Shown here piece after piece: positions 1 to 11,025 of a DNA stretch of 64,000 bases. Below the pieces are notes generated by a model. That model searched no databases. It worked only from the letters and a program-made list of their open reading frames with translations, and had not been told where the DNA came from. The position numbers and the translations under genes are program-made. Origin of the DNA: Phycisphaeraceae bacterium (lineage in GTDB: Bacteria; Planctomycetota; Phycisphaerae; Phycisphaerales; UBA1924); NCBI GenBank assembly GCA_019636675.1, contig JAHBXC010000003.1:310001-374000 (forward strand). Direction: 5' to 3'. Numbering within the stretch: the first letter of the stretch is position 1; every line of letters starts with the position of its first letter.

Positions 1-1160
1 ACGCGGCGGTAGTGGTCGCGAGGCACAAACCGAACGGTGTGCGTGGATTCGTGCTCCCACACACGGCGCAGGCCTTTGTCCGTCAGGACCGGGAGAGGTG
101 GCCTGCGCCCCGGGCGCACCGAATCGCCCACATCAAACCGGCCTCGCAGCACGAATGTGCGCTCGCTCCCCGCGGCGCCGGCCCGGAGGAGTGACACCGC
201 GCCTCCGGCGACATCGCTGCCAGACGGAACCTGCCTTCTCAGCGTGATGTGCGTCTGTTCACTGCTGAACGGCGAGGAGAGCGCCACCGACCGTGCGCCG
301 AATGTCGGCCGCCAGACCGGCACTGTCCGGCCTTCGTCGATCGCGTCGAGTGTTGAATTCGCGATGATATAGAAACGAAAGATCGAGAGATCCGGCAACA
401 CTTTCGTGTCGTCTGGCCGCAGGCGAAGCGTGCCGTAAGCCTGCGAAAGCGAGTGGTAGTAAGGCGGCTGCCCGTGTCCTCTCCAATCCGCAGCGACCTC
501 GACCGGGATCGGATCCCCCTCTTCGACCTCTTCGCGCACACGCGCCGTTATCAGCAGGATGTTGTTCCAGAACTCGCGAACCTCCGACTCGGGCACGAGC
601 TCCTGCGCCGCGAGCGCGGCGAACACATCGCCGACAAAGCCCCATTCCACCGACTCATCCTTCTGCCACGCGAGGATGCGCCGGACCACGCGTGCCGCGC
701 CGCTCGCGTCGATCTCGCCGGCGTCCGCGCGGCGGAGCAATTCGATCTGGTGCACATAGGCGTTCGCTTGCGTGTCCTTCGGCGCGCGGTCCAGCAGCAT
801 GAACAGGGGCAGCCAGGTGATCGTGTTGACACTCTGTGTGCGCGTGTAGACCTCCACGCCGGCCACAGCGCCCGTCAGCGCGAGCAGCAGCGCGCCGATC
901 CCCACCACCCACCGCCGCGCGCGCCGTCTGCCCCAGCGCACGGCGCGCTCGCCCGCCGCCACGCGCCCGCACTCGGGGCAGGTGATCGGGTACGCCCGAC
1001 CCGGGTGCGTCTCGCCCAGGAACGAGGTCAGGTCGTAGCGGCAGCGTCGCTTGCGGCACCGCGGCAGCGCGTCGACGCGCCTGCCGCGCAGGCCGAGGAG
1101 GAGCACCAGCAAGCCGAGGCCGCCGATCGCTGTCAGGATGGTCCAGTCGAGGAAGAGCAA
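1..1160 (-). CDS. Zinc-ribbon membrane protein, 3' end outside window
   Basis: About 386 residues are visible and the frame is still open at base 1, so the C-terminus is missing. A stop lies just upstream in frame and no ATG follows it, so a TTG at 1158-1160 is the best start. The order is: a hydrophobic helix (about residues 5-22), a four-Cys ribbon (RCRKRRCRYDL, then CPECG), a second hydrophobic helix (VVGIGALLLALTGAVAGV), then a soluble region rich in Glu and Arg that resembles no family I know. The CRYDL plus CPECG pairing is one I associate with uncharacterised planctomycete membrane proteins; the zinc binding is inferred. No function can be assigned. It is divergent from carB. Confidence 0.6.
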   Translation of the reverse strand, partial: MLFLDWTILTAIGGLGLLVLLLGLRGRRVDALPRCRKRRCRYDLTSFLGETHPGRAYPITCPECGRVAAGERAVRWGRRRARRWVVGIGALLLALTGAVAGVEVYTRTQSVNTITWLPLFMLLDRAPKDTQANAYVHQIELLRRADAGEIDASGAARVVRRILAWQKDESVEWGFVGDVFAALAAQELVPESEVREFWNNILLITARVREEVEEGDPIPVEVAADWRGHGQPPYYHSLSQAYGTLRLRPDDTKVLPDLSIFRFYIIANSTLDAIDEGRTVPVWRPTFGARSVALSSPFSSEQTHITLRRQVPSGSDVAGGAVSLLRAGAAGSERTFVLRGRFDVGDSVRPGRRPPLPVLTDKGLRRVWEHESTHTVRFVPRDHYRR

Positions 1161-1457
1161 GGTTGTCGTCGAGCGTACCTGATTCCGCGGCGAGACCGGG
1201 AAGAGAGTTCACCGCGGAGGACACAGAGGGGGCGGAGGGGAGAGAGGGGGTGGGAGAACGGGTGATGGGGAGTGTGCCCGCCGCTCGCCTCACCCCCACC
1301 CCGCCTATTCTCTGTTCTAAGCCCTCATCTGCCCCGGGCCCGCGGCACTGCCGCCCATCCCACGACGCACGGACGCGGTTTTCTGACGCGCCCGGCGCTT
1401 TCCCGCAGCCGCCCCCGGCCCGCCCCCCAGCCCCGCACCCTCGGAGCAACCACGACG

Positions 1458-4400
1458 ATGCCCAAACGCACCGACCTGCGCACCATCCTCATCCTCGGCT
1501 CGGGGCCCATCGTCATCGGGCAGGGGTGCGAGTTCGACTACTCGGGCGTCCAGGCGTGCAAGTCCCTCAAGCAGGAGGGCTACCGCGTCGTCCTCGTCAA
1601 CTCCAACCCCGCGACGATCATGACCGATCCGGCCTTCTCGGATCGCACCTACATCGAGCCCATCACGCCCGAGGCGGTGCGCAAGATCATCGAGAAGGAG
1701 CGCGACCTGGGCACGCCCATCGACGCGATCCTCCCCACGCTGGGCGGGCAGACGGCCCTCAATGTCGCGTGCAACCTGTGGGATTCGGGCGCGCTCACCG
1801 AGCTGGGCGTCGAGATGATCGGCGCCGACCGGCGCATCATCCATCGCGCCGAAGACCGCGACGAGTTCCGCAAGATCTGCGAGGCGATCGGGCTCAAACT
1901 CCCCAAAGCCAAATCCGTCACCACGATGGAGGACGCGGTCGAGTTCCTCGACGAGATCGGCCTCCCGGCGATCATCCGCCCCGCCTTCACGCTGGGCGGC
2001 GCCGGAGGCGGCATCGCCTACAACCGCGAGGAGTTCGAGGACATCGTCTCGCGCGGCCTGCGCGCCTCGATGATCGGGCAGGTGCAGATCGACCAGTCCG
2101 TCATCGGGTGGAAGGAATACGAGCTCGAGGTCGTCCGCGACCGCCACGACAACTGCATCATCGTCTGCGGCATCGAGAACATCGACGCGATGGGCGTCCA
2201 CACCGGCGACTCCATCACCGTCGCGCCGATCATGACGCTGACGGACAAGGAATACCAGCGGATGCGCGACGCGGCGTTCGCGATCATGCGCGCCGTGGGC
2301 GTCGAGACCGGGGGCAGCAACGTCCAGTTCTGCGTCAACCCCGACGACGGCGAGATGCTCGTCGTCGAGATGAACCCGCGCGTGTCGCGCTCGTCGGCCC
2401 TGGCGAGCAAGGCGACGGGCTTCCCGATCGCGAAGATCGCCGCCAAACTGGCGGTGGGCTACACGCTGGACGAATTGCGCAACGATGTGACGGGCACGAC
2501 GAGCGCGTGCTTCGAGCCGGCGATCGACTACTGCGTGGTGAAGATGCCCCGCTGGACCTTCGAGAAGTTCCCCGAGGCGGACCAGACGCTGACGACGCAG
2601 ATGAAGTCGGTCGGCGAGGCGATGGCGATCGGGCGCACCTTCAAGGAGGCGCTGCAGAAGGCGATCCGCTCGATGGAGGTCAAGCGCTTCGGCTTCGGGC
2701 TCGACCGCAACGACCAGTGGTTCATGACGAAGATCACCGGGGAGCGCGAGCGCGACCGCATCCGCAACTCCGACGGCGAGCCGATGCAGTGGCCCATCGA
2801 GGACGAGAAGCTCACGCGCAAGCTGAGCATCCCCTCGCAGGGGCGCCTGTACTATGTCCGCTACGCGCTCAAGATGGGCTGGGGCATCGAGCGCGTCCAC
2901 GAGCTGACCAACATCGACCCGTGGTTCCTCGACCAGTTCAAGCAGCTGGTGGACTTCGAGGACGAGCTGACGAAACACGAGACGATCGACGCGCTGCCGC
3001 GCGAGACGCTGGTCGAGGCCAAGCGTCTCGGGTATTCCGATGCGCAGCTCGCGAACCTGTATTTCGGGAAGATCAGCGCCGAGACGATCCTGAAGGTGCG
3101 CGCGCACCGCGAGGGGCAGGGCGTCACGCCGGTCTACAAACTCGTCGACACCTGCGCCGCGGAGTTCGAGGCGGTCACGCCCTACTTCTACTCGACCTAC
3201 GAGACGGGTCGGAAGCATGTCGACGAGAGCGGGCGCGTGACCGAGATCGCGCCCGAGGACGAGATCCGCCTGACCGATCGCGAGAAGGTGATCATCCTGG
3301 GTGGCGGGCCCAACCGCATCGGGCAGGGGATCGAGTTCGACTATTGCTGCGTGCACGCCGCGTTCGCGGCGCGCGAGATGGGCTTCGAGTCGGTGATGAT
3401 CAACTCGAACCCCGAGACGGTGTCGACGGACTACGACACGAGCGACCTGCTCTTCTTCGAGCCGCTGACGCTGGAGGATGTGCTGAATGTCGTCGAGCGT
3501 CTGAACCGCGGCAAGGGCAAGGCCGCGACGGGCAGCGAGGGCCCGGTGAAGGGCGTGATCGTGCAGTTCGGCGGGCAGACGCCCCTGAACCTGGCGCACG
3601 GGCTGGTGAAGGCCGGGGCGCCGCTGATCGGGACATCGCTCGATTCGATCGACCTGGCGGAGGACCGCAAGCGGTTCGACGCGCTGCTCGACAAGCTCTC
3701 GCTGCAGCGCCCGGCGTCGGGCATCGCGTACGCGCTCGAGGAAGCGGCGGAGATCGCCGGTCGCATCGGCTACCCGGTGCTCGTGCGCCCGTCGTATGTC
3801 CTGGGCGGGCGCGGGATGGAGATCTGCTCGGACGAGCGCGCGCTGCGCTCGTACATGACGCGCGCCGTCGATGTGTCGGACCTGTCCGACGCGCCGGTGC
3901 TGATCGACAAGTTCCTCGACGGCGCGACGGAGGTCGATGTCGATGTCGTCGCGGACTATGACCCATCGGGCAAGTCGTCGGAAGGCCAGGCGCTGGTCTG
4001 CGGCGTGATGGAGCACATCGAGCAGGCGGGCATCCACTCGGGCGACTCCACCTGCGTGGTGCCGCCCTTCGGTCTGCACAAGACGGTTGTGAAGCGGATC
4101 CGCGAGATCAGCCGCGCGCTGGCGAAGGAGTTGCGCGTGTGCGGGCTGATGAACGCGCAGATGGCGGTGAAGGACGACGAGGTGTACCTGCTCGAGGTGA
4201 ACCCGCGCGCGTCGCGCACCGCTCCCTTCGTGAGCAAGGCGAAGGGCGTGTCGTGGCCCTCGATGGCCGCCAAGGCGATGCTGGGGCTGTCGCTGCGCGA
4301 GCAGGGCGCGCGAGAACTCCCGGACACGGGGTACTACTCGGTGAAGGAGCCGGTGTTCCCGTTCTCGAAGTTCCCGGGCGTGGATGTGGTGCTCGGTCCC

Positions 4401-4928
4401 GAGATGCGCTCGACGGGCGAGGTGATGGGCATCGACCGCTCGCTGCCCATCGCGTTCGCGAAGGCGCAGATGGGCGCCGGCGTGCACCTGCCTATCGCGG
4501 GCAATGTGTTCCTGTCGGTGCGCGAGGAGGACAAGCCGCTGGTGGTCGAGGTGGCGCGCTCGCTGCGTTCGATGGGCTTCGGCGTCTACACCACCAAGGG
4601 CACCGCGGAGTTCCTGCGTTCGCATTCGGTGAAGGTCGAGGCGCTGAAGAAGATCGCGGAGGGCGCGCGGCCCAACGTGCTCGACCTGCTGAAGAGCGGG
4701 GAGATCCAGCTGGTCATCAACACGCCCACGCGCACCGGGTGGAACACCGACGAGGGCAAGATCCGCGCGACGGCGACGCGGATGGGCGTGCCGATGATCA
4801 CGACCGCCAGCGGCGCGCGTGCCGCGGTCCGGGCGATCGAGGCGCTGCGCGCCGGCGACTGGCAGGTCGCGGCGTTGCAGGATTACGCGAACGAAGCGCC
4901 CACGGAGGCCTTCGCCGGGGCGCGGTGA
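1458..4928 (+). CDS. carB: Carbamoyl-phosphate synthase large subunit
   Basis: Makes carbamoyl phosphate from bicarbonate, ATP and glutamine-derived ammonia for pyrimidine and arginine synthesis. The 1156 residues show the expected duplicated ATP-grasp layout: first half opening with [18 protein letters not shown], second half opening with [17 protein letters not shown], each followed by its metal/ATP loop ([18 protein letters not shown] and [18 protein letters not shown]). The C-terminal allosteric MGS-like domain is recognisable from [15 protein letters not shown] to [17 protein letters not shown]. At about 80 residues more than the E. coli protein it is long; part of the excess is a Gly/Lys-rich insert ([17 protein letters not shown]) in the second half. 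The ATG at 1458 gives the canonical [21 protein letters not shown]-terminus. carA is not in the window. Confidence 0.97.
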   Translation: MPKRTDLRTILILGSGPIVIGQGCEFDYSGVQACKSLKQEGYRVVLVNSNPATIMTDPAFSDRTYIEPITPEAVRKIIEKERDLGTPIDAILPTLGGQTALNVACNLWDSGALTELGVEMIGADRRIIHRAEDRDEFRKICEAIGLKLPKAKSVTTMEDAVEFLDEIGLPAIIRPAFTLGGAGGGIAYNREEFEDIVSRGLRASMIGQVQIDQSVIGWKEYELEVVRDRHDNCIIVCGIENIDAMGVHTGDSITVAPIMTLTDKEYQRMRDAAFAIMRAVGVETGGSNVQFCVNPDDGEMLVVEMNPRVSRSSALASKATGFPIAKIAAKLAVGYTLDELRNDVTGTTSACFEPAIDYCVVKMPRWTFEKFPEADQTLTTQMKSVGEAMAIGRTFKEALQKAIRSMEVKRFGFGLDRNDQWFMTKITGERERDRIRNSDGEPMQWPIEDEKLTRKLSIPSQGRLYYVRYALKMGWGIERVHELTNIDPWFLDQFKQLVDFEDELTKHETIDALPRETLVEAKRLGYSDAQLANLYFGKISAETILKVRAHREGQGVTPVYKLVDTCAAEFEAVTPYFYSTYETGRKHVDESGRVTEIAPEDEIRLTDREKVIILGGGPNRIGQGIEFDYCCVHAAFAAREMGFESVMINSNPETVSTDYDTSDLLFFEPLTLEDVLNVVERLNRGKGKAATGSEGPVKGVIVQFGGQTPLNLAHGLVKAGAPLIGTSLDSIDLAEDRKRFDALLDKLSLQRPASGIAYALEEAAEIAGRIGYPVLVRPSYVLGGRGMEICSDERALRSYMTRAVDVSDLSDAPVLIDKFLDGATEVDVDVVADYDPSGKSSEGQALVCGVMEHIEQAGIHSGDSTCVVPPFGLHKTVVKRIREISRALAKELRVCGLMNAQMAVKDDEVYLLEVNPRASRTAPFVSKAKGVSWPSMAAKAMLGLSLREQGARELPDTGYYSVKEPVFPFSKFPGVDVVLGPEMRSTGEVMGIDRSLPIAFAKAQMGAGVHLPIAGNVFLSVREEDKPLVVEVARSLRSMGFGVYTTKGTAEFLRSHSVKVEALKKIAEGARPNVLDLLKSGEIQLVINTPTRTGWNTDEGKIRATATRMGVPMITTASGARAAVRAIEALRAGDWQVAALQDYANEAPTEAFAGAR

Positions 4929-4937
4929 TGGACCCGC

Positions 4938-7706
4938 TCAGATCGACGAGCCGTACGCGCTCAGCACCGCGTTCAGGTCCGCGAAGTCGACCGCCCCGTC
5001 GCAGTTCGCGTCGCCGAGCAGATCATCTCCGAGACGGCCGAAATCGCTGAGGACCGCGTTGAGGTCGGCGAAGTCCACGGCTCCGTCGGCGTTGACATCG
5101 GGCGAGCAGCCGGGCCTGCGCGCCGGGATCCAGCCGGTGGTGGAGAGGACTCCCTCTCTGGTCGTCGCGTCGTCGGTGCGTCCTTCGGCGATCGCGACGG
5201 CGCAGTGCACGGTTGGAAAGACGATCGAGCCGTCGAACCACGCGAGGCGGAGCTCGTCGGGAACGAGCGTCGTGAACGCCGATCCCTTCTCGATGCGGAG
5301 CGTGGTGAGGAGCCCGCCCGCGAGCGAGAAGGAGAGTTCGACAGATCCCCCGTGCCGGTCGTACGCGAGGCCGAGCAGGACCTGCTCGTCGCGCGACCAC
5401 CGCGCGATCGTCGACAACGGCGCCGCGACGGTCGCCCCGTCTTCCACGACGGTCAGGCGAAGCGAGGCCTCGCTGCACACCAGCGCCTCGACGAGGATGT
5501 AGTTGTCGGCGTCGAGGTACGCCGCGAGCGCCGGGTACGCGAGGCGAGGTCGCCATCGGACATCGACCCCGTAGGGCTGCGTGCGGAACGCGTGGTACAC
5601 GGTCATGCCGTCGGCGGCGTCGAAGCCCCGCACGCTCAGGGTCTCCGGCGCTGCGTGTGTGTCCTGGCCGTCGATCGGGAAGGGCGGCGGCAGCGCGGAG
5701 TCGCTGATCGAATCCACGCTCACGAGCACATCCACGGGCGTGTAATTCGCGGTCTGCATGCGCAGGTTCAGGGGCCCGGCCTCTGCTTTGACGCCCTGCA
5801 GGTCGATGGGGAACCACTGCTTGTTCGCGAAGTATGTCGCGCCGCCCCCGGTGGTCGGCGTCAGGCCTCCTGCGCCGCCGGGCGCGATGTCCGCGAAGGT
5901 GAGGAAGTTCCCCCCGTCGGCGAGGTTGTAGACCCACACGCGGCCCGACACCGGGCCCGGCGACAACGCCAGCGTGGCGTTGCCGGTGAACAGCAGCGCC
6001 CCGAGACCCGCAGGGCGCTGCGCGCGGAAGACGCGTCCGAACGCCGGCAGCGGCGCGACGCCCAGCGCGTCGAGCGAGTCGGTCTCGTCGGTGATGGTCA
6101 CGCCGGCGCGTGGAGTCGGGGTGTAGTCGTCGAGCGTCCGACGCGTCGCGCCGTTGCTCAGCACCAGCCCTTCGAAGGTGCGCACCGCGGGGATACGGCG
6201 TCGTGTCAGCCCGTTGTTCGCCGGCGCGCCGAGGGCTGAGGCGACGAAGACGTGGCGGTCGCTCGCTCCGACCGAGGCGCCGTACAGCGTCGAGCCGTTG
6301 GCGGCGGACATGATCTCGGCCCAGTTCCGACCGTCGGGGGAGTGGACGACGCGCGCGTAGGTTGCTGGCGATGCGCCCTCGCCCTCACACGCCGCCTTGG
6401 GTCTCGTCGTCGCGAACCACCCCGTGGTCGTTGGCGCGTGCGGGTGGGGGTTCACGATGGTGAAGCACTCCTGGCCTGTGCCGTCGCTTTTGGCGGGTTT
6501 GTACGCGACCCTCGGGCTGCCCTTGGCGGCGCGCGCGTCGACGAGATAGATGGCGTCGGCCTGGGTGTCGCTGCCGATCAGCAGCGTTCCCTCATCGGGT
6601 CCGACGCACATCCCCACGCCCTGCAGGCCCTCGGTCGCCCCGGCGTTGGGATCGCCGAGCGATCCGTGCCAGGCGTCGTCCCAGGACCAGTTCGCCTGGT
6701 TGCGCCAGTCCGCCCTTGCGGCGAGCGATCCCTTGATGATGGCGTTGTCGTCGATGGTGTCGCCGACGGGAACGAGGACGATCATGCCGCCTTCGCCGTC
6801 GGACACGAGGCCCATGCTGTGCGCGTGGAATGCGCCGCCGAGAAACCCCTCGCGATCGTGCTGTCGGATTTTGGCGACCTCGATCGACCAGTCGTGGTCG
6901 GGGCTCTCACGCGCGGCGCGGACGAGGAAGCCAGACCAGCCCGCCGGCGTGCCGCCGCTGGCGCGGTAGTCCACCGCAGGGATCCAGACCTCGTTGGGCG
7001 TCTCGTCGGAGCGCGAGAGGGTGTACCACTGGCGCATGGCCCACTCGCGCACTCGTTTCAGGCCGTACTGCGGCTCGTTCGGGTAATCGCGCAGGACGGA
7101 CCATGTTGCGCCCGAATCGACCGACACGACGAACGAGACGCCAGCGCTGACGTAGGCCATTTCCCCGGGATTCGCCGGGTCGTCGGCGTACACGCTGTAC
7201 TGACACAACGCGACGAGCAGCCCCGGAGCGGCGCTGAAGGCATTCGGGAATCGCCTGACCGTCCCGGGGGTGTCTGTGGGTCCGCTCTGGAATGGCTCGT
7301 CGGTCTGGGCCGCGATCACCGTGCCGGTGAGCTCGCCGGAAGCGGGGTCGATGGCGCTGACCTCGACGCGGTTCAGCGCGCCGTTGTAGGCGCAGAGGAC
7401 CCAGCCCGAGGAGTCGGCGGCGGGGCCGACCGCGAGACGCGAGTAGTTGCCCAGGGGAGCGACCGTCGCGAACGACGCGACGGCGCCGGCGATCGCGCCC
7501 CGGTCGGTAAAGCGGGGGTCGTCCGATGCCACAGGGAGGCCCGCGTCGTCGAGCGTGGCGAGCGGGCGCGAGAAGCGCGCCGTGAGGCCGCGATCCGCCT
7601 GGATCACGCCGTCGAAGAGGACGGCGCGCAGTGGCTGGGCCGTCGCCGGCGGAATCGTCGGGGCGCAGACGGCGCTGATCAACGCGATGACGATGCGGCT
7701 CGGCAT
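4938..7706 (-). CDS. Large secreted protein with Asp-box and dockerin-type tail
   Basis: 922 residues. The ATG at 7706 places a signal peptide (PSRIVIALISAVCAPTIPPATAQ) at the N-terminus; an upstream in-frame start would bury it. The N-terminal two thirds contain an Asp-box/BNR-like element (SVDSGATWSVL) and a highly conserved block around GGAFHAHSMGLVSDGEGG and DTIDDNAIIKGSL, suggesting a beta-propeller. A beta-rich region follows that looks like a concanavalin/LamG-type fold (YILVEALVCSEASLRLTVVE ... RDEQVLLGLAYDR). The end is a pair of EF-hand/dockerin-like repeats (DVNADGAVDFADLNAVLSDFG, DANCDGAVDFADLNAVLSAYG). It is a full-length paralogue of the product of 8262-10982. The substrate is unknown; a sialidase-like glycan role is only one possibility. 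Confidence 0.75.
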   Translation of the reverse strand: MPSRIVIALISAVCAPTIPPATAQPLRAVLFDGVIQADRGLTARFSRPLATLDDAGLPVASDDPRFTDRGAIAGAVASFATVAPLGNYSRLAVGPAADSSGWVLCAYNGALNRVEVSAIDPASGELTGTVIAAQTDEPFQSGPTDTPGTVRRFPNAFSAAPGLLVALCQYSVYADDPANPGEMAYVSAGVSFVVSVDSGATWSVLRDYPNEPQYGLKRVREWAMRQWYTLSRSDETPNEVWIPAVDYRASGGTPAGWSGFLVRAARESPDHDWSIEVAKIRQHDREGFLGGAFHAHSMGLVSDGEGGMIVLVPVGDTIDDNAIIKGSLAARADWRNQANWSWDDAWHGSLGDPNAGATEGLQGVGMCVGPDEGTLLIGSDTQADAIYLVDARAAKGSPRVAYKPAKSDGTGQECFTIVNPHPHAPTTTGWFATTRPKAACEGEGASPATYARVVHSPDGRNWAEIMSAANGSTLYGASVGASDRHVFVASALGAPANNGLTRRRIPAVRTFEGLVLSNGATRRTLDDYTPTPRAGVTITDETDSLDALGVAPLPAFGRVFRAQRPAGLGALLFTGNATLALSPGPVSGRVWVYNLADGGNFLTFADIAPGGAGGLTPTTGGGATYFANKQWFPIDLQGVKAEAGPLNLRMQTANYTPVDVLVSVDSISDSALPPPFPIDGQDTHAAPETLSVRGFDAADGMTVYHAFRTQPYGVDVRWRPRLAYPALAAYLDADNYILVEALVCSEASLRLTVVEDGATVAAPLSTIARWSRDEQVLLGLAYDRHGGSVELSFSLAGGLLTTLRIEKGSAFTTLVPDELRLAWFDGSIVFPTVHCAVAIAEGRTDDATTREGVLSTTGWIPARRPGCSPDVNADGAVDFADLNAVLSDFGRLGDDLLGDANCDGAVDFADLNAVLSAYGSSI

Positions 7707-7844
7707 GTTCCCTCGAGCAAAGGCGGTCGGATCTCCTGCCCTGGACCAGACTACCACGGGATCGCGGGTTTCCTCGAGAATCTTTGCTGAACTCTCCGGG
7801 CTTTACCGCGCCCGCGCCGGGGCGGGGGCCTGTAGGATCTCAGC

Positions 7845-8228
7845 GTGCCCGACCGCTCATCCCACCCCGACCTCGAGGCCCGCGCCGCCGACGCGTCGCT
7901 GGGGAAGCTGCGCACGCTGCGCGTCTACGCGCAGCGCGACCTGTCGCTGGCGTCGCTGGCGGATACGGCGCGCCGGTACCAGCGAGACTCGAAGCGTCTC
8001 GCCGGCGCGTGTGCCGCGTGGGAGGCGGCGTGCCCGCCCGACCTGCTGTCGCGCACCTCGATCGTCGCGCTGGCGAGGGGCGTGCTGACGGTGGGCGTCG
8101 ACGGCGCGTCGACGCGGTACGCGCTCGACCGCGCGTTGCGCGACGGCGGGCTTGACGCGCTGCGCAGGGCGTCGTCGGCGGCGATCTCGAAGGTGAAGAT
8201 GGTGGAGAGCCCATCGCTCAGGGCGTGA
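7845..8228 (+). CDS. DciA/DUF721-family protein
   Basis: 127 residues. The C-terminal half (LSRTSIVALARGVLTVGVDG, STRYALDRAL) matches the DUF721/DciA pattern, a KH-like fold; DciA interacts with and helps load the replicative helicase DnaB in bacteria that lack DnaC. The N-terminal half is a helical segment of unknown role. The start is GTG at 7845; a TAGGAT box ends 6 nt before it, so the mRNA is probably leaderless. It sits between two large same-strand paralogues on the opposite strand, which probably arose by duplication around it. Family assignment is fairly good; function is inferred from the family. Confidence 0.65.
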   Translation: MPDRSSHPDLEARAADASLGKLRTLRVYAQRDLSLASLADTARRYQRDSKRLAGACAAWEAACPPDLLSRTSIVALARGVLTVGVDGASTRYALDRALRDGGLDALRRASSAAISKVKMVESPSLRA

Positions 8229-8261
8229 GGCCCTCGGCGCGCGTGCGCGTCGTCCGGGCTG

Positions 8262-10982
8262 TCACGGTGCGCTGCCGAACGCGCTCAGGATCACGTTGAG
8301 ATCGGCGAAGTTCACCGCGCCGTCGCAGTTCACATCGCCGGGCAGACCCTCTCCGGCACGCCCGAAGTCGGTGAGGACCGCGTTCAGGTCGGCGAAGTTG
8401 ATGACGCCGTCGCCGTTGGTGTCGATGCTGCAGGCGGTCTGCGCGGCGGGGATCCAGTCGACGCCGGAGAGCGTCGCTTCGCGCTGGCTTTGTGGGTGCG
8501 CGACGCCGTCGAGCACGCGGAGCGCGCACTGGACGCTGGGGAAGGTGGGCATGCCCTCGAACCACGCGAGGCGCAGCTCCTGTGGGAGGAGCGTGGTGAA
8601 TGGGGCGCCCTTGCTGACCCCCATCGTGGTGAGAGTCGAGCCGGCGTGCGAGAAGGTGATCTCCACGGCGCCTGCGTCGCGGTCGAACGCGAGCGCGAGC
8701 AGCGTCTGCTCGTCGCGCGCCCACCGGGCGGTGTGCTCGGCGGGCGAGCCGATCTGTTTGCCTCCCTCGACCACGGTCATGCGCAGGACGGGAGTGTGGG
8801 AGATCTCGGCTTCGACGAGGATGTAGTTGTCCCTGTCGGCGTAGGCGCTGAGCAGAGGGAACCGCACGGGCATATGCCAGCGGGTGTCGACGCCGTGGCT
8901 TTGCGAGCGGAAGGCGTGGTAGACGGTGACGGCGTGGCTCGCGTCGAAGCGCGAGGCGGTGAGGGTTTCGGGCGCGCCGACGGCCCCGTGCCCGGCGAGG
9001 GCGTAGCCGGGCGGCGAGTGGCTGGTGGAGAGCGAGTCCACGCAGATGAGCATGTCGAGGGGCGACTGGGTGGCGGTCTGGACGCGCAGACTGACCGGCC
9101 CGGGCGCGCTTCGCACGCCCATGAGGTCGACGGCGTGCCACTGGCCCGCGGAGAGGTAGGTCGCGCCGCCCCCGAGCGTGGGGTTGAGTGCGCCGGCGCC
9201 GCCCTCGCCGGTGTCGGCGAAGCCGACGAAATTACCCGTCGGCGCGAGGTTGTACATCCAGACCCGCCCCGAGACCGGCCCGGGTGGCAGGTCTGACGAC
9301 GCCAGCCCGTAGAGGATCACGGTGCCTGCGCCGGCGGGGCGCTCTGCGCGGAACACCTTGCCGTAGGAGGGCTGCTTCGGGACACCGAGGGAGGCGAGGT
9401 CGTGGGTGACTTCGGTGAGCGTGACGCCCGTGCCGCGAAAGGGCCAATACCAATCGAGGATTCGCTGCTCGCCGCCGTCGTTGAGAAGAAGGCCGCGCAT
9501 GGTTCGGGCCCGGGGTGTGGCGCGCGAGCTGACGCCCATGTTGCCCGGGGCGCCCATGTGCGAGGCGACATAGAGGTTGTTCTGGCTGGCCGCGACGGTC
9601 GTCGCGTGGAGCGCCGAACCGGCGGCGGCGGACATCACCTCGGTCCATGCGCGCGCATCGGGAGAGAAGACCACGCGTGAATACGCGCCGGCCGCGCCCC
9701 CCTCGCCCCCGACGCCCAGCTTGGGACGCGTCGCGGCGAACCACCCGACGGTCTGGGGCGCGTGGGGGTGCGGGTTGACGATGCTGAAGCATTCCTGCCC
9801 GGTCGCGTCGCTCATCTGGGGCTTGTAGACGACTTTCGGCTCACCCTTGGGGGCGCGCGCATCGACGAGGTAGATCGCGTCGGCCTGCGTGTCCGAGCCG
9901 ATGAGCAGCGTGCCTTCCTCGGGACCGACGCTCATGCCCACGCCCTGGAGGCCCTCGGTCGCGCCGGCGTTGGGGTCGCCCAGGGCGCCGTGCCACGCGT
10001 CGTCCCACGACCACGCGTCGGGATCTGCCCAGTTGGCGCCCGGGGGCAGCGAACCCTTGATGATCGCGTTGTCGTCGATGGTGTCTCCCACCGGCACGAG
10101 CACGATCATCCCGCCCTCGCCGTCGCTGACGAGCCCCATGCTGTGCGCGTGGAACGCGCCGCCCGTGAAGCCCACGCGGTCGTGCTGGCGGATCTTCGCG
10201 ACGGCGACCTCCCATCGCTCGCCGGGGTTCGCGCGCGTCGCGCGCAGCAGGAAGCCCGACCAGCCCGACGCCGGGCCGGACGCCCATCGGTAGTCCACGG
10301 CGGGGATCCAGATCTCGTTCGGCACGCCTTCCGATCGCTCCAGCGTGTACCACTGGCGCATCGACCATTCCTTCACGCGCGACACGCCGGGCTGTGGCTC
10401 GTCTTCGAACTCGGCGAGCACGGTCCACGACGCGCCCCGGTCCGTCGAGCCGACGAACGACACGCCCTTCACGACCCCGGAGATCTCGGTCTGGCACAGC
10501 AGCACGATCAGCCCGGGCGCGACGCTCACGGCGCTTGGGCGTCGGGTCCGCACGCCGTGCGTGAACGGGTACAACGCCTGTCGGGTGTTGATCGTCCCGG
10601 TCAGCGCCCCGGTGTTCTCGTCGATGATGCTGACCTCCACGCGTGCGGCGGTGGTGCTGTACGCGCAGAGGATCCAGCCGGAGTAATCGGCGCTGGGACC
10701 CACCGCCAGGCGAGATCGGTTCTGGGCGGTGTGAATCGTGGTGAACGCGGCGGCGGCGCCGGCGATCGCGACGCCGGCGCCGAAGCGCGCCTCGTGGGGC
10801 GCCAGCTCGAGCCCGGCGTCGTCGCGCGTCGCGATCGGTCGCGTGAACTCGACATGCAGCCCGCCCGAGGTGTGGACCTCGGCGTCGAACAGCGCGGAGC
10901 GTCCGCCCTGAGCGTGCGTCGAAGGCGCAACGACACCCAGCGCACAGCACGCGACCAATGCGGAGAATGCGGGGCTTGGCAT
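8262..10982 (-). CDS. Large secreted protein, paralogue of 4938-7706 product
   Basis: 906 residues. The ATG at 10982 gives a clear signal peptide (PSPAFSALVACCALGVVAPSTHAQ); the longer frame to 11090 is Arg-rich and unlikely. An Asp-box (STDRGASWTVL), the block GGAFHAHSMGLVSDGEGG with DTIDDNAIIKGSL, and the motif GTLLIGSDTQAD are shared with the paralogue. A LamG-like region (YILVEAEISHTPVLRMTVVE) precedes two EF-hand-type repeats (DTNGDGVINFADLNAVLTDFG, DVNCDGAVNFADLNVILSAFG). A reasonable sigma70-type promoter lies about 40 bp upstream. Likely exported and surface- or matrix-associated; activity unknown. Confidence 0.75.
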   Translation of the reverse strand: MPSPAFSALVACCALGVVAPSTHAQGGRSALFDAEVHTSGGLHVEFTRPIATRDDAGLELAPHEARFGAGVAIAGAAAAFTTIHTAQNRSRLAVGPSADYSGWILCAYSTTAARVEVSIIDENTGALTGTINTRQALYPFTHGVRTRRPSAVSVAPGLIVLLCQTEISGVVKGVSFVGSTDRGASWTVLAEFEDEPQPGVSRVKEWSMRQWYTLERSEGVPNEIWIPAVDYRWASGPASGWSGFLLRATRANPGERWEVAVAKIRQHDRVGFTGGAFHAHSMGLVSDGEGGMIVLVPVGDTIDDNAIIKGSLPPGANWADPDAWSWDDAWHGALGDPNAGATEGLQGVGMSVGPEEGTLLIGSDTQADAIYLVDARAPKGEPKVVYKPQMSDATGQECFSIVNPHPHAPQTVGWFAATRPKLGVGGEGGAAGAYSRVVFSPDARAWTEVMSAAAGSALHATTVAASQNNLYVASHMGAPGNMGVSSRATPRARTMRGLLLNDGGEQRILDWYWPFRGTGVTLTEVTHDLASLGVPKQPSYGKVFRAERPAGAGTVILYGLASSDLPPGPVSGRVWMYNLAPTGNFVGFADTGEGGAGALNPTLGGGATYLSAGQWHAVDLMGVRSAPGPVSLRVQTATQSPLDMLICVDSLSTSHSPPGYALAGHGAVGAPETLTASRFDASHAVTVYHAFRSQSHGVDTRWHMPVRFPLLSAYADRDNYILVEAEISHTPVLRMTVVEGGKQIGSPAEHTARWARDEQTLLALAFDRDAGAVEITFSHAGSTLTTMGVSKGAPFTTLLPQELRLAWFEGMPTFPSVQCALRVLDGVAHPQSQREATLSGVDWIPAAQTACSIDTNGDGVINFADLNAVLTDFGRAGEGLPGDVNCDGAVNFADLNVILSAFGSAP

Positions 10983-11025
10983 CGGTGGCTTCCCACGCCG
11001 GCGATGGAGCCGGACTGACCAGGCC

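Noticed and set aside
1317..4625. Long open frame on the minus strand (1102 codons) antisense to carB
   Set aside because: It is His/Arg/Leu-rich with no domain and mirrors the codon bias of carB; such shadows are normal at this GC content.
4938..7706. Calling the large paralogues sialidases
   Set aside because: Only one Asp-box per protein is evident, and no Arg triad or Tyr/Glu catalytic pair could be identified.
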